From contig CALHPK010000006.1 in assembly GCA_938036315.1 (NCBI GenBank), positions 62,001 to 126,000 of the forward strand: a DNA stretch of 64,000 bases, written 5' to 3'. Each line of letters begins with the position of its first letter. The first letter of the stretch is position 1. The notes beneath the pieces are model-generated. The model was given only the letters and a program-made list of their open reading frames with translations. It was not told where the DNA came from and searched no databases. Below, piece by piece: positions 42,972 to 52,010 of the stretch. The position numbers were made by a program, and so were the translations under genes. This stretch comes from an uncultured bacterium. GTDB taxonomy: Bacteria; Calescibacteriota; Calescibacteriia; Calescibacteriales; Calescibacteriaceae.

Positions 42972-43014
42972 GGTGTGATCCGGTTTTATGATTATTTTAT
43001 TTTTTTATTTTATT

Positions 43015-43851
43015 TTATTCTTTGTCCCAACCCATTTTTTCCTTTAGCGTCTTGTAGAAGCTTGAATCTATGCTTTTGAGTATCTTCATTCTGTTTTCAG
43101 AATATCCGATTATTATTTCTGTGGTAGAATTTAATTCCTTCACGACATTACCATCGGCGCATAATTTTATCTTGCTTATGCCTGTTTTTACTAATATTTG
43201 TTCTTTGGCTGATACAATTATAGATCTTGCCCATAATGAGAAGGGAGCGATGAAAGATATGACAAAGACATCTGCACCAGGGAGCACTATAGGCCCCCCG
43301 ACAGAAAGGTTATAGGCTGTTGATCCTGTTTGAGTTGAGATAATTACTCCGTCAGCCCTAACTTTTCCTATCTTCTCTTCTCCGGCGGTTATTTCAAATT
43401 CGCGTATCCTCTCATCAGAGCTTCTGATGACAAAATCGTTTATAGCATAAACTTTCTCATTATTAACCTCTGCGAACATTACTGGTTTTATTTCGATTTT
43501 GAATTCGTCTGCCAGAACTTTCTGTAGTATTTGTGGGAATGAGTCTTCTCCAAATGTCATAAAACCTAATCTTCCCATATTTATTCCAAGAATTGGTATA
43601 TCTTCTCTTTCTGCTATTACTTTTTGAGAAGCTCTTAAAATTGCGCCATCGCCTCCAAGGACGATAACTAAATCTATATCTTTCAAATTCTCTTTGGATT
43701 GGATATTTTTAACTTTTGTTTTTAGTTCAGGTTCAATCCAGTTTTCTACAAACACTCTTATGCCTTTTTGATCAAGCAATGAGATTATAGAAGCTACGCT
43801 CTGGATGTTTATATCCTTTTTGCAGAAGATAAAGGTATTTTTAAGCATCAT
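43015..43851 (-). CDS. nadK: NAD kinase
   Basis: Phosphorylates NAD to NADP. A 278-residue protein with the GGDG motif (VIVLGGDGAILRASQ) and NMGRLGFMT. A second conserved block is TGSTAYNLSVGGPIV. No Shine-Dalgarno sequence is visible; it starts 7 bp from the upstream dehydrogenase stop, so reinitiation is likely. Confidence 0.94.
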   Translation of the reverse strand: MMLKNTFIFCKKDINIQSVASIISLLDQKGIRVFVENWIEPELKTKVKNIQSKENLKDIDLVIVLGGDGAILRASQKVIAEREDIPILGINMGRLGFMTFGEDSFPQILQKVLADEFKIEIKPVMFAEVNNEKVYAINDFVIRSSDERIREFEITAGEEKIGKVRADGVIISTQTGSTAYNLSVGGPIVLPGADVFVISFIAPFSLWARSIIVSAKEQILVKTGISKIKLCADGNVVKELNSTTEIIIGYSENRMKILKSIDSSFYKTLKEKMGWDKE

Positions 43852-43858
43852 TGTTTAT

Positions 43859-44734
43859 TCACTGATTCTTGAGAAGTTCTTTGTACAGAAGGTAGATTGA
43901 AGAGAAGTCAAGTTGAGATAGACCATTTTTCTGTGCCGAGTTGTAGAGTCTCTCTGCAAGGGAGAAAAGGAAAGTATCTTTGCTAATTCTTAGTGTCTTA
44001 AGAAGATATTGGAGATCTTTCCTTATAAGGGAGGTTGAAAAATGAGGGGAAAAATCAAGGTTTAGGATTTTTTCTTTTTTAGCTTCCAGAATTTGTGATC
44101 TCCCTGCTCCTGCTGAGAGAACATCTAAGGATATTTCCGGAGGAATTCCTAGCTTCTCGCCAACTGCGATAGCTTCAGCAATTCCGGCCATAAAAACTCC
44201 AAGGACAAGATTGTTCACAAGTTTCATCTTTGACGCAAATGGCACCTTATTACCAAAGTAAAATATTTTAGACGCAATGGCATCCAGAAGTTCCTTAATC
44301 CTCTTATATGCATCTTCATCACCGCAGACAAGAAGAGTAAGTTTTCCCTGCGAAGCTGGAATAACACTCCCCACAACTGGACATTCTATATATTTCCCTC
44401 CTTCTCCTTCTACCAAGTTTTGGAATTCTACTGCCTTTTCAGGAAGATTTGTTGTCATATCAACTATTATTTTTTTCTCTTTTGGTATCATAGGCATTAC
44501 TGATTCAACCGCTGAACTATCGAAAAGACAGGTGAAGACTATATTGACATCTGGAAATTTTTTCCTGATAATTATTCCTCCGACCTCTGATGCGAAAGCC
44601 TCTGCACGAGCTATGTCTCGGCTCCAGATATACAGAACTATATTATCTTTGAAAACTTCTTTCAGACGTTTTGCAATTGCTCTCCCAAGATTCCCAAGTC
44701 CCAGAAACGCAATCGATCTAGATTCCTCGGTCAT
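43859..44734 (-). CDS. Beta-hydroxyacid dehydrogenase (3-hydroxyisobutyrate type)
   Basis: A 291-residue NAD(P)-dependent enzyme with the N-terminal Rossmann motif (GLGNLGRAIAKRL). The family substrate motif CPVVGSVIPASQGKLTLLV and the catalytic Lys region MKLVNNLVLG follow. Members reduce or oxidise 3-hydroxyisobutyrate, glyoxylate, succinic semialdehyde or similar; the substrate is not determinable here. It is followed by nadK. Confidence 0.88.
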   Translation of the reverse strand: MTEESRSIAFLGLGNLGRAIAKRLKEVFKDNIVLYIWSRDIARAEAFASEVGGIIIRKKFPDVNIVFTCLFDSSAVESVMPMIPKEKKIIVDMTTNLPEKAVEFQNLVEGEGGKYIECPVVGSVIPASQGKLTLLVCGDEDAYKRIKELLDAIASKIFYFGNKVPFASKMKLVNNLVLGVFMAGIAEAIAVGEKLGIPPEISLDVLSAGAGRSQILEAKKEKILNLDFSPHFSTSLIRKDLQYLLKTLRISKDTFLFSLAERLYNSAQKNGLSQLDFSSIYLLYKELLKNQ

Positions 44735-44827
44735 AGCAACACTCTAAGAATATAATTAACAGAATAGATTATGTCCTGCGGGTAGGAAGTAATTCAATTG
44801 CAAAAATTTCGTGTAAAACCAGTTCTG

Positions 44828-45628
44828 TTACCTGTCCTCTTGGGAATCTTGAGATTTTTTGCTTTTTCTTATAAGACCTCTTTTGGAGGGGGTTCTGATG
44901 AAATCGCAGAAGTATTTTATTAGATCTGAATTGCTATCTATTTTTTTAATTTCTTGTTCTACTTCTTCGATCTTTAAGGATATATCAAGGTATATTTTGA
45001 GGGCTTTTTTAAGTTTTTCTATTTCATGTGAGGGTATGCCTGCTCGGCGGAGTCCAACGATATTCAGTCCAGCAATCCTTGCATCGACACCTGTAATAAG
45101 TACAAAAGGTGGTACGTCTTTGGTCGGGAAGGAACCAGCTCCTATCATAGCAAGCTTCCCAACTCTGACAAATTGATGTGTTCCTGAAAAACCACCAAAA
45201 ACGACTTTATCATCAACTACGGTGTGTCCTGCCAAAGCAGAAAAACTTGTTATGATGCAATCAGATTTTATGATGGAGTCATGTCCTACATGTGAGTAAG
45301 CCATAAGGTAGTTTCTTGAGCCAATTTTGGTAATACCACCTCCTTGTATAGTTCCACGATGAATTGTTGTAAATTCTCTTATTATATTTTCATCTCCAAT
45401 TTCAGTATAGGTTTCTTCATCTTTATATGCAATGTGTTGCGGAGGAGTTCCTATTACAGCGTAAGGAAAAATCTTATTTCTCTTCCCGATTTTTGTGTTC
45501 TTATCAATATAACATCCTTTCCCTATGATTGTTTCTTCTCCTATTTCTACGTTTTCTCCTATAAAAGCATCATCTTCTATTATTACATTTTTTGATATTT
45601 TAGCTGTTGGGTGTATAAACTTTGGCAT
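44828..45628 (-). CDS. lpxA: Acyl-ACP--UDP-N-acetylglucosamine O-acyltransferase
   Basis: First step of lipid A synthesis. A 266-residue protein with a left-handed parallel beta-helix of hexapeptide repeats (IGENVEIGEETIIGKGCYI). It has the catalytic-His block AYSHVGHDSII and a C-terminal helical end (LRRAGIPSHEIEKLKKAL). It shows that the organism has an LPS outer membrane. The other lpx genes are not in the window. Confidence 0.93.
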   Translation of the reverse strand: MPKFIHPTAKISKNVIIEDDAFIGENVEIGEETIIGKGCYIDKNTKIGKRNKIFPYAVIGTPPQHIAYKDEETYTEIGDENIIREFTTIHRGTIQGGGITKIGSRNYLMAYSHVGHDSIIKSDCIITSFSALAGHTVVDDKVVFGGFSGTHQFVRVGKLAMIGAGSFPTKDVPPFVLITGVDARIAGLNIVGLRRAGIPSHEIEKLKKALKIYLDISLKIEEVEQEIKKIDSNSDLIKYFCDFIRTPSKRGLIRKSKKSQDSQEDR

Positions 45629-45634
45629 AGTTTT

Positions 45635-46312
45635 TTATGAGTGTTCTCCATAAGATTTTTTGATTCCTCTGAGTTCTCTTGCTTTATTAAGGATAAATAT
45701 TGTTATTGACACAGCAACAGGAGTTCCACCCTTGGGTGATAGATTTGTAATGAATGGAACAGAGATTTTCTTAGAGAGTTCCTCTGCGAGATATCTTTTG
45801 ATTTCTTCCGCGGAGACGAATCCAACTGGAACCCCGACAATTGCGCAAGGTGTAACCCCCTCTTTATTTTCTATTAATCTTAGGACTTCTGCCAAGAAAG
45901 TAGGAGAGTTCCCACAAACAACTATTCCAACTTTTTTTTCTTTCAGAATTTTTCTTGCCGAGGCTATACCTTTTGTTATTCCGTGTTTTTGGGCATATTC
46001 TATGACTTCTGGCAGGTTTATGGCACATATGACATCAATATCAAGTGATTTTGCATATTTTTGCAATCCTGCTTGAGCCATCTCAACATCAACAAATATT
46101 GGAAGCCCATCCAATATGGATTGAACAGCTTTTGGTATGAAATCTTTGTGTATTACAAGGCTTTTTGCCAGTTCAATATCAGCTGTTGAGTGTGCAACTC
46201 TTATTGCAAGTTCGTACTCATCGTCGCTTCCGTAAATTTCTCGCTCCAGATGTTTCTTTATTATGTTGTAGCTTTCTTTTTCTATAGTTTCTGGCGACTG
46301 GAGAAATCTCAT
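45635..46312 (-). CDS. cbiC: Precorrin-8X / cobalt-precorrin-8 methylmutase
   Basis: A 225-residue corrin-ring enzyme that moves the C11 methyl to C12, making hydrogenobyrinate or cobyrinate. RVAHSTAD carries the catalytic His. [10 protein letters not shown] and [16 protein letters not shown] complete the CbiC/CobH pattern. It is the only B12 gene visible. It overlaps nuoB by 4 bp (46309-46312), so the two are translated together, and lpxA starts 6 bp downstream. Confidence 0.92.
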   Translation of the reverse strand: MRFLQSPETIEKESYNIIKKHLEREIYGSDDEYELAIRVAHSTADIELAKSLVIHKDFIPKAVQSILDGLPIFVDVEMAQAGLQKYAKSLDIDVICAINLPEVIEYAQKHGITKGIASARKILKEKKVGIVVCGNSPTFLAEVLRLIENKEGVTPCAIVGVPVGFVSAEEIKRYLAEELSKKISVPFITNLSPKGGTPVAVSITIFILNKARELRGIKKSYGEHS

Positions 46313-46866
46313 CGTATCTCGTGTCCACCGAGAATAAGTGTTTTCCTACCTGCCTGAATAATTCTTCCTTCACTTTCGAGTTTTTTAAAAATTTCTTTTT
46401 TGCCATCTAATTTCTCCTGGAGAAATTCTATAGCTTCAAGTAGGGCTTCGGGTCTGGGGGGGCAACCTGCTACGTACACATCGACAGGGATTATTTTATC
46501 TATGCCTTCTAAGACCGAGTAAGTCTGGTAAATTCCATTACCGCTTGATGCACAGGAACCGAAGGATATAACCCATTTAGGTTCTGCCATCTGCTCCCAG
46601 ACTCTTCGCAGTACTCCGGCCATTTTTCGAGTTATTGTTCCAGCAACCACCATCAGATCCGCTTGTCTTGGCGAAAATCTTACAACCTCTGCTCCCCACC
46701 TTGATGCATCAAAGTGTGAAGATACAACGGCCATATATTCTATTCCGCAACAAGCAGTTCCAATGGGAATAGGCCAAAAAGACCATTTCCTCCCCCACGA
46801 AACTATTCCCTTAATGAACTCCTTAAATTTATCTGCTCTTGTGGTTAGTATTTCTGATTCTAACAT
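46309..46866 (-). CDS. nuoB: NADH-quinone oxidoreductase subunit B
   Basis: A 185-residue subunit carrying the N2 [4Fe-4S] cluster of respiratory complex I. The cluster region [10 protein letters not shown] provides two Cys, with further Cys in [10 protein letters not shown] and [10 protein letters not shown]. It is alone, with no nuoA, nuoC or nuoD next to it. The 20-kDa small subunits of related hydrogenases share this fold, but the length and motifs fit NuoB. It heads the minus-strand run that continues to the TPR protein. Confidence 0.92.
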   Translation of the reverse strand: MLESEILTTRADKFKEFIKGIVSWGRKWSFWPIPIGTACCGIEYMAVVSSHFDASRWGAEVVRFSPRQADLMVVAGTITRKMAGVLRRVWEQMAEPKWVISFGSCASSGNGIYQTYSVLEGIDKIIPVDVYVAGCPPRPEALLEAIEFLQEKLDGKKEIFKKLESEGRIIQAGRKTLILGGHEIR

Positions 46867-47001
46867 ACATAGAGATTAATCTTTCAGGAATAAGATTTGA
46901 CAATGCCAAGTATTTTTGCCTACTGCCTAATTTGGTTTATTCATATATACTTTGCTTCTTTGGGTTGCTTTATTGAATCACAATTAATAAAATATATTGG
47001 T

Positions 47002-47487
47002 ATGGTGAAATTTTTATCTTTTTTTATTTTGCTATTGCTGGTAAATTTTGTCTATGCTCAGGAAGTTAAGGAGGGGCTTGAAGGAGGTCGTCAAGGTTCT
47101 ATTGAGTTGATCCAAGATATAAGAAAAAGTATTGATTACATCAGAATAAATATCTCCGATATCACAAAAAAGATTGATAGTATGGGGGAGAAGCTTATGT
47201 CATTTCAGCAAGATGTGACTAAGATAAACTATGAAGTTGAGAAGATGCGGAAAGTAGTTGAGGAATTTAAGATGAGAATAGATTCTATTGAAGATAAGGT
47301 ATCATCGATTGACAAGGAGCGATATAATGAGAGATTAAATTATATTGATCTGAGAGTGAAGTATCTTATGGGGGGATTAAGCATTGCTTACGGAGGTATT
47401 ATAGCTTCATTCATTATTCTTTTTATCCTTATCTTTGTAACCAGAGGTAAGAGAAGGGGTAGGGGCGAGTTTATTTTTAAACGCTGA
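47002..47487 (+). CDS. Hypothetical exported coiled-coil protein with C-terminal membrane anchor
   Basis: About 161 residues if started at ATG 47002 (MVKFLSFFILLLLVNFVYAQE), which gives a clean signal peptide. An ATG 35 codons upstream is less likely. The middle (about residues 30-125) is a long coiled coil of Lys, Glu, Ile and Val heptads. A hydrophobic segment near the end (YGGIIASFIILFILIFV) anchors it, followed by a basic tail (RGKRRGRGE). I do not recognise the family; its shape suits a periplasmic spacer or tethering protein. Confidence 0.65.
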   Translation: MVKFLSFFILLLLVNFVYAQEVKEGLEGGRQGSIELIQDIRKSIDYIRINISDITKKIDSMGEKLMSFQQDVTKINYEVEKMRKVVEEFKMRIDSIEDKVSSIDKERYNERLNYIDLRVKYLMGGLSIAYGGIIASFIILFILIFVTRGKRRGRGEFIFKR

Positions 47488-47535
47488 GAGAGCTTTGATA
47501 ACCAAAGGTAATTTTGTGAGTGTGGAACTTATATT

Positions 47536-48693
47536 TTATATTTTTCCATCGTAAGCCATCTCCAATATTTCTTTTATTGCTTCCGGGTAAATAGCAAATC
47601 TTGGATTTGATATTATGGAGGGGTCTCCGATTGACAGTTCTGCTATTTTATCAAAATCTTCTCTTTTTACGCCGACATCTTTTAGGGTTTTGGGAAGACC
47701 GAGAGATTCTATAAACTTTAGTAATTCTTCTGCGAGTTTATCTCCGGCCTTTTTGGGGTTTTCTTCATAGATCCCCCAAGCCTCCGCTGCGATTTTGTAT
47801 CTTGGGCATTCTGGGAGGTTGAATTTTATTCCATAGGGCAGGATTAGGGAGTTAGCAAGACCGTGCGGTATTCCGTATAGTGCTCCTATGGAATGAGCTA
47901 TTGCGTGGACTACCCCAACTTGTGCATTTGTGAAAGCTGCTCCTCCCATCATTGCTGCAACCTGCATATTTTGCCTGAATTGCAGATTATTAGGCTCATT
48001 CAGAACTTTAGGTAAGTTTTCTTTTATCAGTTTTATGCCATGTATAGCCAGCGCATCTGATACTGGATTGTTTTCGGTTGAATGGATTGCCTCTATGCAG
48101 TGAGTTAAAGCATCCATTCCTGTATGTGCGGTTATTGACGGTGGCATAGAAGTGGTTAGCGTCGGATCGAGAATGCTGACTGTTGGCATAATGAAGTGAT
48201 CAGCAAAGACGAGCTTCCTTCCCGCTTGTTCATCTTTTATCACTGCAACGTGGGATACCTCGGAACCTGTTCCAGCTGTTGTTGGTATTGCAATGTGAGG
48301 TACTGTCGGACCTGAGAGAATATATACTCCCTGGTGTTCTCTTATATCTCCTTTTTTTTGGAATAATATACATACGCCTTTTGCTGTATCTATTGAAGAA
48401 CCCCCACCCACACTTATTACACTGTCAGCCTCCCACTCGCTCCCTACCTGATATGCTTTATTTACTATAGAGCACTCAGAATCTGGCTTTACTTCATCAA
48501 AAACAAGGTAATCTTTCTTCCCTCTCAAGGCTTCTTCTATCTTTGTTACTATATCTGTCTTCTCTCTTATGATCTTATCTGTTATTATTATTGGTCTTTT
48601 TGCTTTCAACCTATCAAGTTCAGTGGAGATTTCTTGGATTGTTCCGGGGCCAGTTATGATTTTTGTCCTTAAGTTGAAGATAAAACCTTTCAT
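47536..48693 (-). CDS. Iron-containing alcohol dehydrogenase
   Basis: A 385-residue group III alcohol dehydrogenase. Seen are the NAD-binding block VGGGSSIDTAKG and metal-site region HTGMDALTHCIEA. HAIAHSIGALYGIPHGLANS supplies the iron-binding His residues. The substrate is unknown; related enzymes oxidise primary alcohols, butanol or lactaldehyde. No cofactor-recycling partner is adjacent. It converges with the coiled-coil gene. Confidence 0.9.
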   Translation of the reverse strand: MKGFIFNLRTKIITGPGTIQEISTELDRLKAKRPIIITDKIIREKTDIVTKIEEALRGKKDYLVFDEVKPDSECSIVNKAYQVGSEWEADSVISVGGGSSIDTAKGVCILFQKKGDIREHQGVYILSGPTVPHIAIPTTAGTGSEVSHVAVIKDEQAGRKLVFADHFIMPTVSILDPTLTTSMPPSITAHTGMDALTHCIEAIHSTENNPVSDALAIHGIKLIKENLPKVLNEPNNLQFRQNMQVAAMMGGAAFTNAQVGVVHAIAHSIGALYGIPHGLANSLILPYGIKFNLPECPRYKIAAEAWGIYEENPKKAGDKLAEELLKFIESLGLPKTLKDVGVKREDFDKIAELSIGDPSIISNPRFAIYPEAIKEILEMAYDGKI

Positions 48694-48800
48694 ACCCTAA
48701 ACTTTAAACGAAATTGTTGCTCTGTCTTTAATAACAAAAAGGATTGGCAGGCAGATCTTTTGTTATTTTTTCATTTCTGTTACTGAATTCTTAAATTCGT

Positions 48801-49256
48801 ATGAGGATGATAAAAAATAAAGGCAGAGAAAAGAATACAAAGAAAGATAATGGGAAAGTATCTAAAGGTAATATGAAGGGTAATGCGAAGAGAGCTAAGG
48901 AGATGAATAATAAAAAGGATGTTAAGGTTGAAAGACGCGGGGAAAAGAGAATCCCTGTTGAGTTAGAAGTTAAATATTCTACCCATCAGGGTTTTGCTAT
49001 AGACTGGATAACGAATATATCCAAAGGTGGGATGTTCATAAAAACAGAGAATCCACTACCTGTGGGGACTCAGCTTGAGATCAAGTTTTCTGTTCCTGAG
49101 CAGGATGAGATTATTTCTGCAGAAGGAGAAGTCAGATGGGTGGCGCCTCCGTCTCACGGTGAATTTGTTGTTCCTGGAATGGGGATTAAAATTACCAAAA
49201 TAGACGAAAAGAGCAAGAAATTCCTTGAAGAATTTATGGAAAAATATGGAAAATAG
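48801..49256 (+). CDS. PilZ-domain protein (c-di-GMP binding)
   Basis: A 151-residue protein. The first 45 residues are Lys/Asn-rich and probably disordered. The PilZ domain follows with ERRGEKRIPVELEV (RxxxR) and NISKGGMFIK (D/NxSxxG), then a VRWV strand. Such stand-alone PilZ proteins of the Myxococcus-type subfamily bind c-di-GMP and adjust motility or polysaccharide production. The stop is 24 bp from the convergent flavin reductase, across a twin hairpin. Confidence 0.85.
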   Translation: MRMIKNKGREKNTKKDNGKVSKGNMKGNAKRAKEMNNKKDVKVERRGEKRIPVELEVKYSTHQGFAIDWITNISKGGMFIKTENPLPVGTQLEIKFSVPEQDEIISAEGEVRWVAPPSHGEFVVPGMGIKITKIDEKSKKFLEEFMEKYGK

Positions 49257-49288
49257 AGGAATTTATCCTCCAGAGGAATTTATCCTCC
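49255..49288. repeat. Tandem 17-bp duplication forming two hairpins (bidirectional terminator?)
   Basis: AGAGGAATTTATCCTCC is repeated at 49255-49271 and 49272-49288. Each copy contains a perfect dyad GAGGA-ATTTA-TCCTC (49256-49270 and 49273-49287). The pair lies across the facing ends of two convergent genes, where the second copy encodes the end of the flavin reductase. It could act as a paired terminator in either direction; U-tracts are absent. Confidence 0.8.
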
Positions 49289-49756
49289 GTAGAACCAGCC
49301 TGTATCCCACATAACAAGTGGTTTAGCTTCTCTCACTATACCAGCGTTAATTACTTCCCCCACAAAGATTGTATGATCTCCTTTTTGAACTTTATCTATC
49401 ACTTTACACTCAAAAAAGGCAGGGAGATCTTCAAGAATAGGTGAACCTGTTTTGCCTTCTTTGAATTTGTAACCATTTATCTTATCCCCTTCTATAGTTG
49501 TCCGTTTGAAGAAAGCAGATGCTATCTCTTTTTGATCTGAGGCTAAAATATTAACTGCAAAGACTCCGCTTTCTGAGATTGTACTGTGTAGTCCGGAATC
49601 TTTTTTGACTCCTACCATAATAAGTGGGGGGTCAAAAGAAGCTTGGCTCAGCCAGTTAATAGTACCAGCCGAATATTTTTCTCCAGACTTTGAAGTAAGT
49701 ATATAGAGCCCGTAAGTTATCATCCTTAGGGTTTTCTTTTTTATCTCAGGATCCAT
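49280..49756 (-). CDS. Flavin reductase-like domain protein
   Basis: A 158-residue FMN-binding split-barrel protein (TYGLYILTSKSGEKYSAGTI, LTWxS-type block NWLSQASFDPPLIMVGVK, VNILASDQKEIA). Members reduce free FMN or act as small flavoproteins beside rubredoxin-type electron carriers. It is alone here. The end (WFYGG) is encoded by the duplicated hairpin element. Confidence 0.87.
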   Translation of the reverse strand: MDPEIKKKTLRMITYGLYILTSKSGEKYSAGTINWLSQASFDPPLIMVGVKKDSGLHSTISESGVFAVNILASDQKEIASAFFKRTTIEGDKINGYKFKEGKTGSPILEDLPAFFECKVIDKVQKGDHTIFVGEVINAGIVREAKPLVMWDTGWFYGG

Positions 49757-49922
49757 TTTCCATTTTAGTTTATCAATTTGAGTGCATTTTTACCTTAAAT
49801 CTGATTTTTTTAGATTATATTCGCTAAGCTTCAATACATTAGTTGTGAAAAATTTTATTCCCACTGGATTTGAGATATGGCTATTTAGTAAGTGGTCAGC
49901 AACCTTAGCTATTAAGATCTAT

Positions 49923-50507
49923 CTACGTTACAGAACTATCTGAGTTACTTTTTTTCTTTTCTTTAGGCTTGACAGCTATTGTATAAGTTGGTGGGATCCC
50001 GGAGGTAGATAATTTTTCTGGAAGTTTTCCTGAGAGGAGATTTTTTATTATTTCCCGTCTCTCCTCAGTGGGGAGTTTGTCTATTATTAATTTCCCCAAA
50101 AGGTGATCAATTTCATGCTGAAATAGTACAGCTGATAAGTCCTCAAGTTGCTGAACAAATCTGTTTCCATTTTCATCAAACCATTCTACGGATATTTTTT
50201 TTGCACGTTCAACAGGGATTCTCAAATTTGGTATTGATAAACAGCCTTCATTAAAAATAATTTTCTCTCTGCTGAATTGTATTATTTTCGGATTTATAGC
50301 AACTTTAGGATCATTCTTCTCTTCAGATAGGTCAAAGACAAAGATTTTCAGTGGGATGCCAACTTGTGTAGCTGCAAGTCCTATACCGTCTTCTGCATAC
50401 ATAAGTTCCTTCATTTTCTCAAGAATTATCTTTGTTTCCGAATCTACAAACTTCAGATCTTTTGCTTTAATTCTGAGGCGAGGATCTGGAAAACGTAAAA
50501 TTTTCAT
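49923..50507 (-). CDS. def: Peptide deformylase
   Basis: Removes the N-formyl group from new proteins. The three family motifs are intact: GIGLAATQVG, EGCLSIP and QHEIDHLLG, giving the Cys and two His metal ligands. 194 residues with a Lys/Ser-rich tail (KEKKKSNSD). No fmt gene is adjacent. Confidence 0.95.
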   Translation of the reverse strand: MKILRFPDPRLRIKAKDLKFVDSETKIILEKMKELMYAEDGIGLAATQVGIPLKIFVFDLSEEKNDPKVAINPKIIQFSREKIIFNEGCLSIPNLRIPVERAKKISVEWFDENGNRFVQQLEDLSAVLFQHEIDHLLGKLIIDKLPTEERREIIKNLLSGKLPEKLSTSGIPPTYTIAVKPKEKKKSNSDSSVT

Positions 50508-50606
50508 CTTTGTAATTTATCAATTTTGAATTTTTTTGAGCTTTTTTGTGATTGTTTTAATTCTTCCGCTTTGATAAAACAATCTATTCTATTCACCAGA
50601 CAGGTA

Positions 50607-50643
50607 TTCACTTTATCTCTATGGTTGAGTGTTCACTTTATCT
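50607..50643. repeat. Two-copy direct repeat, 12 bp, period 25
   Basis: TTCACTTTATCT occurs at 50607-50618 and 50632-50643, in the spacer between dtd and def. Confidence 0.7.
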
Positions 50644-50649
50644 GTGATA

Positions 50650-51132
50650 TTATTTGCTGTTGGTTTTACTGTTGACATCGTTTGTGGTTTTGCTGTCGAT
50701 GATGATTGTTACAGGGCCGTCGTTCCATATTTCGACAGTCATCATTGCTCTGAATATTCCTGTTTTTACCTTTTCATCTCCGATTTCTTTTCTCATCAAT
50801 TCAACAAATTTATTGTAGAGGATCTCGGCTTGCGTTGGGTCTTTCGCATGTGAGAAATCAGGTCTATTACCAGATCTTGTATCTGCATATAATGTAAATT
50901 GTGAGACGATTAAGACTTCCCCTCCAGTGTCTTTAATAGATAAGTTCATCTTCTTTCTTTCATCATCGAAGATTCTCAGGTTTGAGCACTTTTTAGCAAG
51001 ATAATGCGCATCTTGTTCGTCATCATATTTCCCGATGCCTACAAATATGACCAAACCTTTGGCTATGCTTCCGGCTACTTTGTTATCCACTAAGACAGAT
51101 GCTTTTTTAACTCTCTGGATAACCAATCTCAT
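50650..51132 (-). CDS. dtd: D-aminoacyl-tRNA deacylase
   Basis: A 160-residue proofreading enzyme that cleaves D-amino acids from mischarged tRNA. The active-site block SQFTLYADTRSGNRPDF and the Gly-cis-Pro block NDGPVTII are present. The ATG lies directly after the stop of the eIF2B-like gene, so they are translationally coupled. Confidence 0.94.
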   Translation of the reverse strand: MRLVIQRVKKASVLVDNKVAGSIAKGLVIFVGIGKYDDEQDAHYLAKKCSNLRIFDDERKKMNLSIKDTGGEVLIVSQFTLYADTRSGNRPDFSHAKDPTQAEILYNKFVELMRKEIGDEKVKTGIFRAMMTVEIWNDGPVTIIIDSKTTNDVNSKTNSK

Positions 51133-51885
51133 TCAGGTGCAGATTATATTAAAGTTTTCTTGTGCTTCAAATTTTTCAAATATTTCTTCAGATAGAGAGA
51201 AATCTTCTGAGGTAAATTTTTCAGATTCTGCAAAGATAAAGATTTTTTTGTTTTTGAGGAGGTTTGCGACTTTTTTAGATGGAATTCCATTTACTATCCA
51301 CGTTTTATTCTCTGATTTTATTATGGCATCCGCTCCCATGATTCCAATATCAGCTGAGGCAATTCCGTTTGAATCAGTAACTATAATCTTGTCGCTTAAG
51401 TTTTTTGCGAAATTGTCTTCTTCGAGTGCGAGAAAAATTTTGCCCTTTGAACCGTCTATTATTCCTTTTATTATCGAAGAGAAACTCGCTACAGCAATTT
51501 TGTTGTAGTTCTGAATGATTTTGATCCCAATCTCAATAAGCTTTTGTTTTTTTATTTTGAGTTCATCTATAGTAGCTGATATAAAGTATTTAATTCTTTC
51601 TGGTTTTAAGATCTTCTCAGAGTTTACATATTCTTTGATTTTGCGCACCGAATTTTTTATTATCAACATATCTTTTCTGATGTTTTCAGAGTAATCAAGT
51701 ACTTCTGAAATTCTTTCTACTCCGAATTCATCTATGTATTGTATTATCTTGTTGAGTGTTTTTTCTGCAAGAGTTGAAGATCCATCCGATTTATTTTCAC
51801 TTATATCTTTGAAGAATTTTTCAAGCTCTATATCTACAGATTTTCCTTGAGGGCTATTCGTTTGAGATTTTATATAGTTGGCCAT
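51133..51885 (-). CDS. eIF2B/MtnA-like (ISOCOT-fold) protein
   Basis: A 250-residue protein. The C-terminal half resembles the eIF-2B alpha/MtnA family: DIGIMGADAIIKSENKTWIV (GAD motif), VNGIPSKKVANLL and FIFAESEKF, which in relatives bind sugar phosphate. The N-terminal 100 residues are helical and differ from methylthioribose-phosphate isomerase. It is shorter than MtnA (about 350), so it may act on ribose-1,5-bisphosphate or another sugar phosphate, or be non-enzymatic. It is coupled to dtd. Confidence 0.65.
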   Translation of the reverse strand: MANYIKSQTNSPQGKSVDIELEKFFKDISENKSDGSSTLAEKTLNKIIQYIDEFGVERISEVLDYSENIRKDMLIIKNSVRKIKEYVNSEKILKPERIKYFISATIDELKIKKQKLIEIGIKIIQNYNKIAVASFSSIIKGIIDGSKGKIFLALEEDNFAKNLSDKIIVTDSNGIASADIGIMGADAIIKSENKTWIVNGIPSKKVANLLKNKKIFIFAESEKFTSEDFSLSEEIFEKFEAQENFNIICT

Positions 51886-52010
51886 CCGCGATGATCAGAG
51901 TACATAATTTTGACTGATTAAAGATTAATTGATGATATTTTTGAAATTAATTTCTTGAGGTTTTGTGAAACTAGTTTTTATGTAGAATCCTAAGATTAGG
52001 GGGGTGCCAA

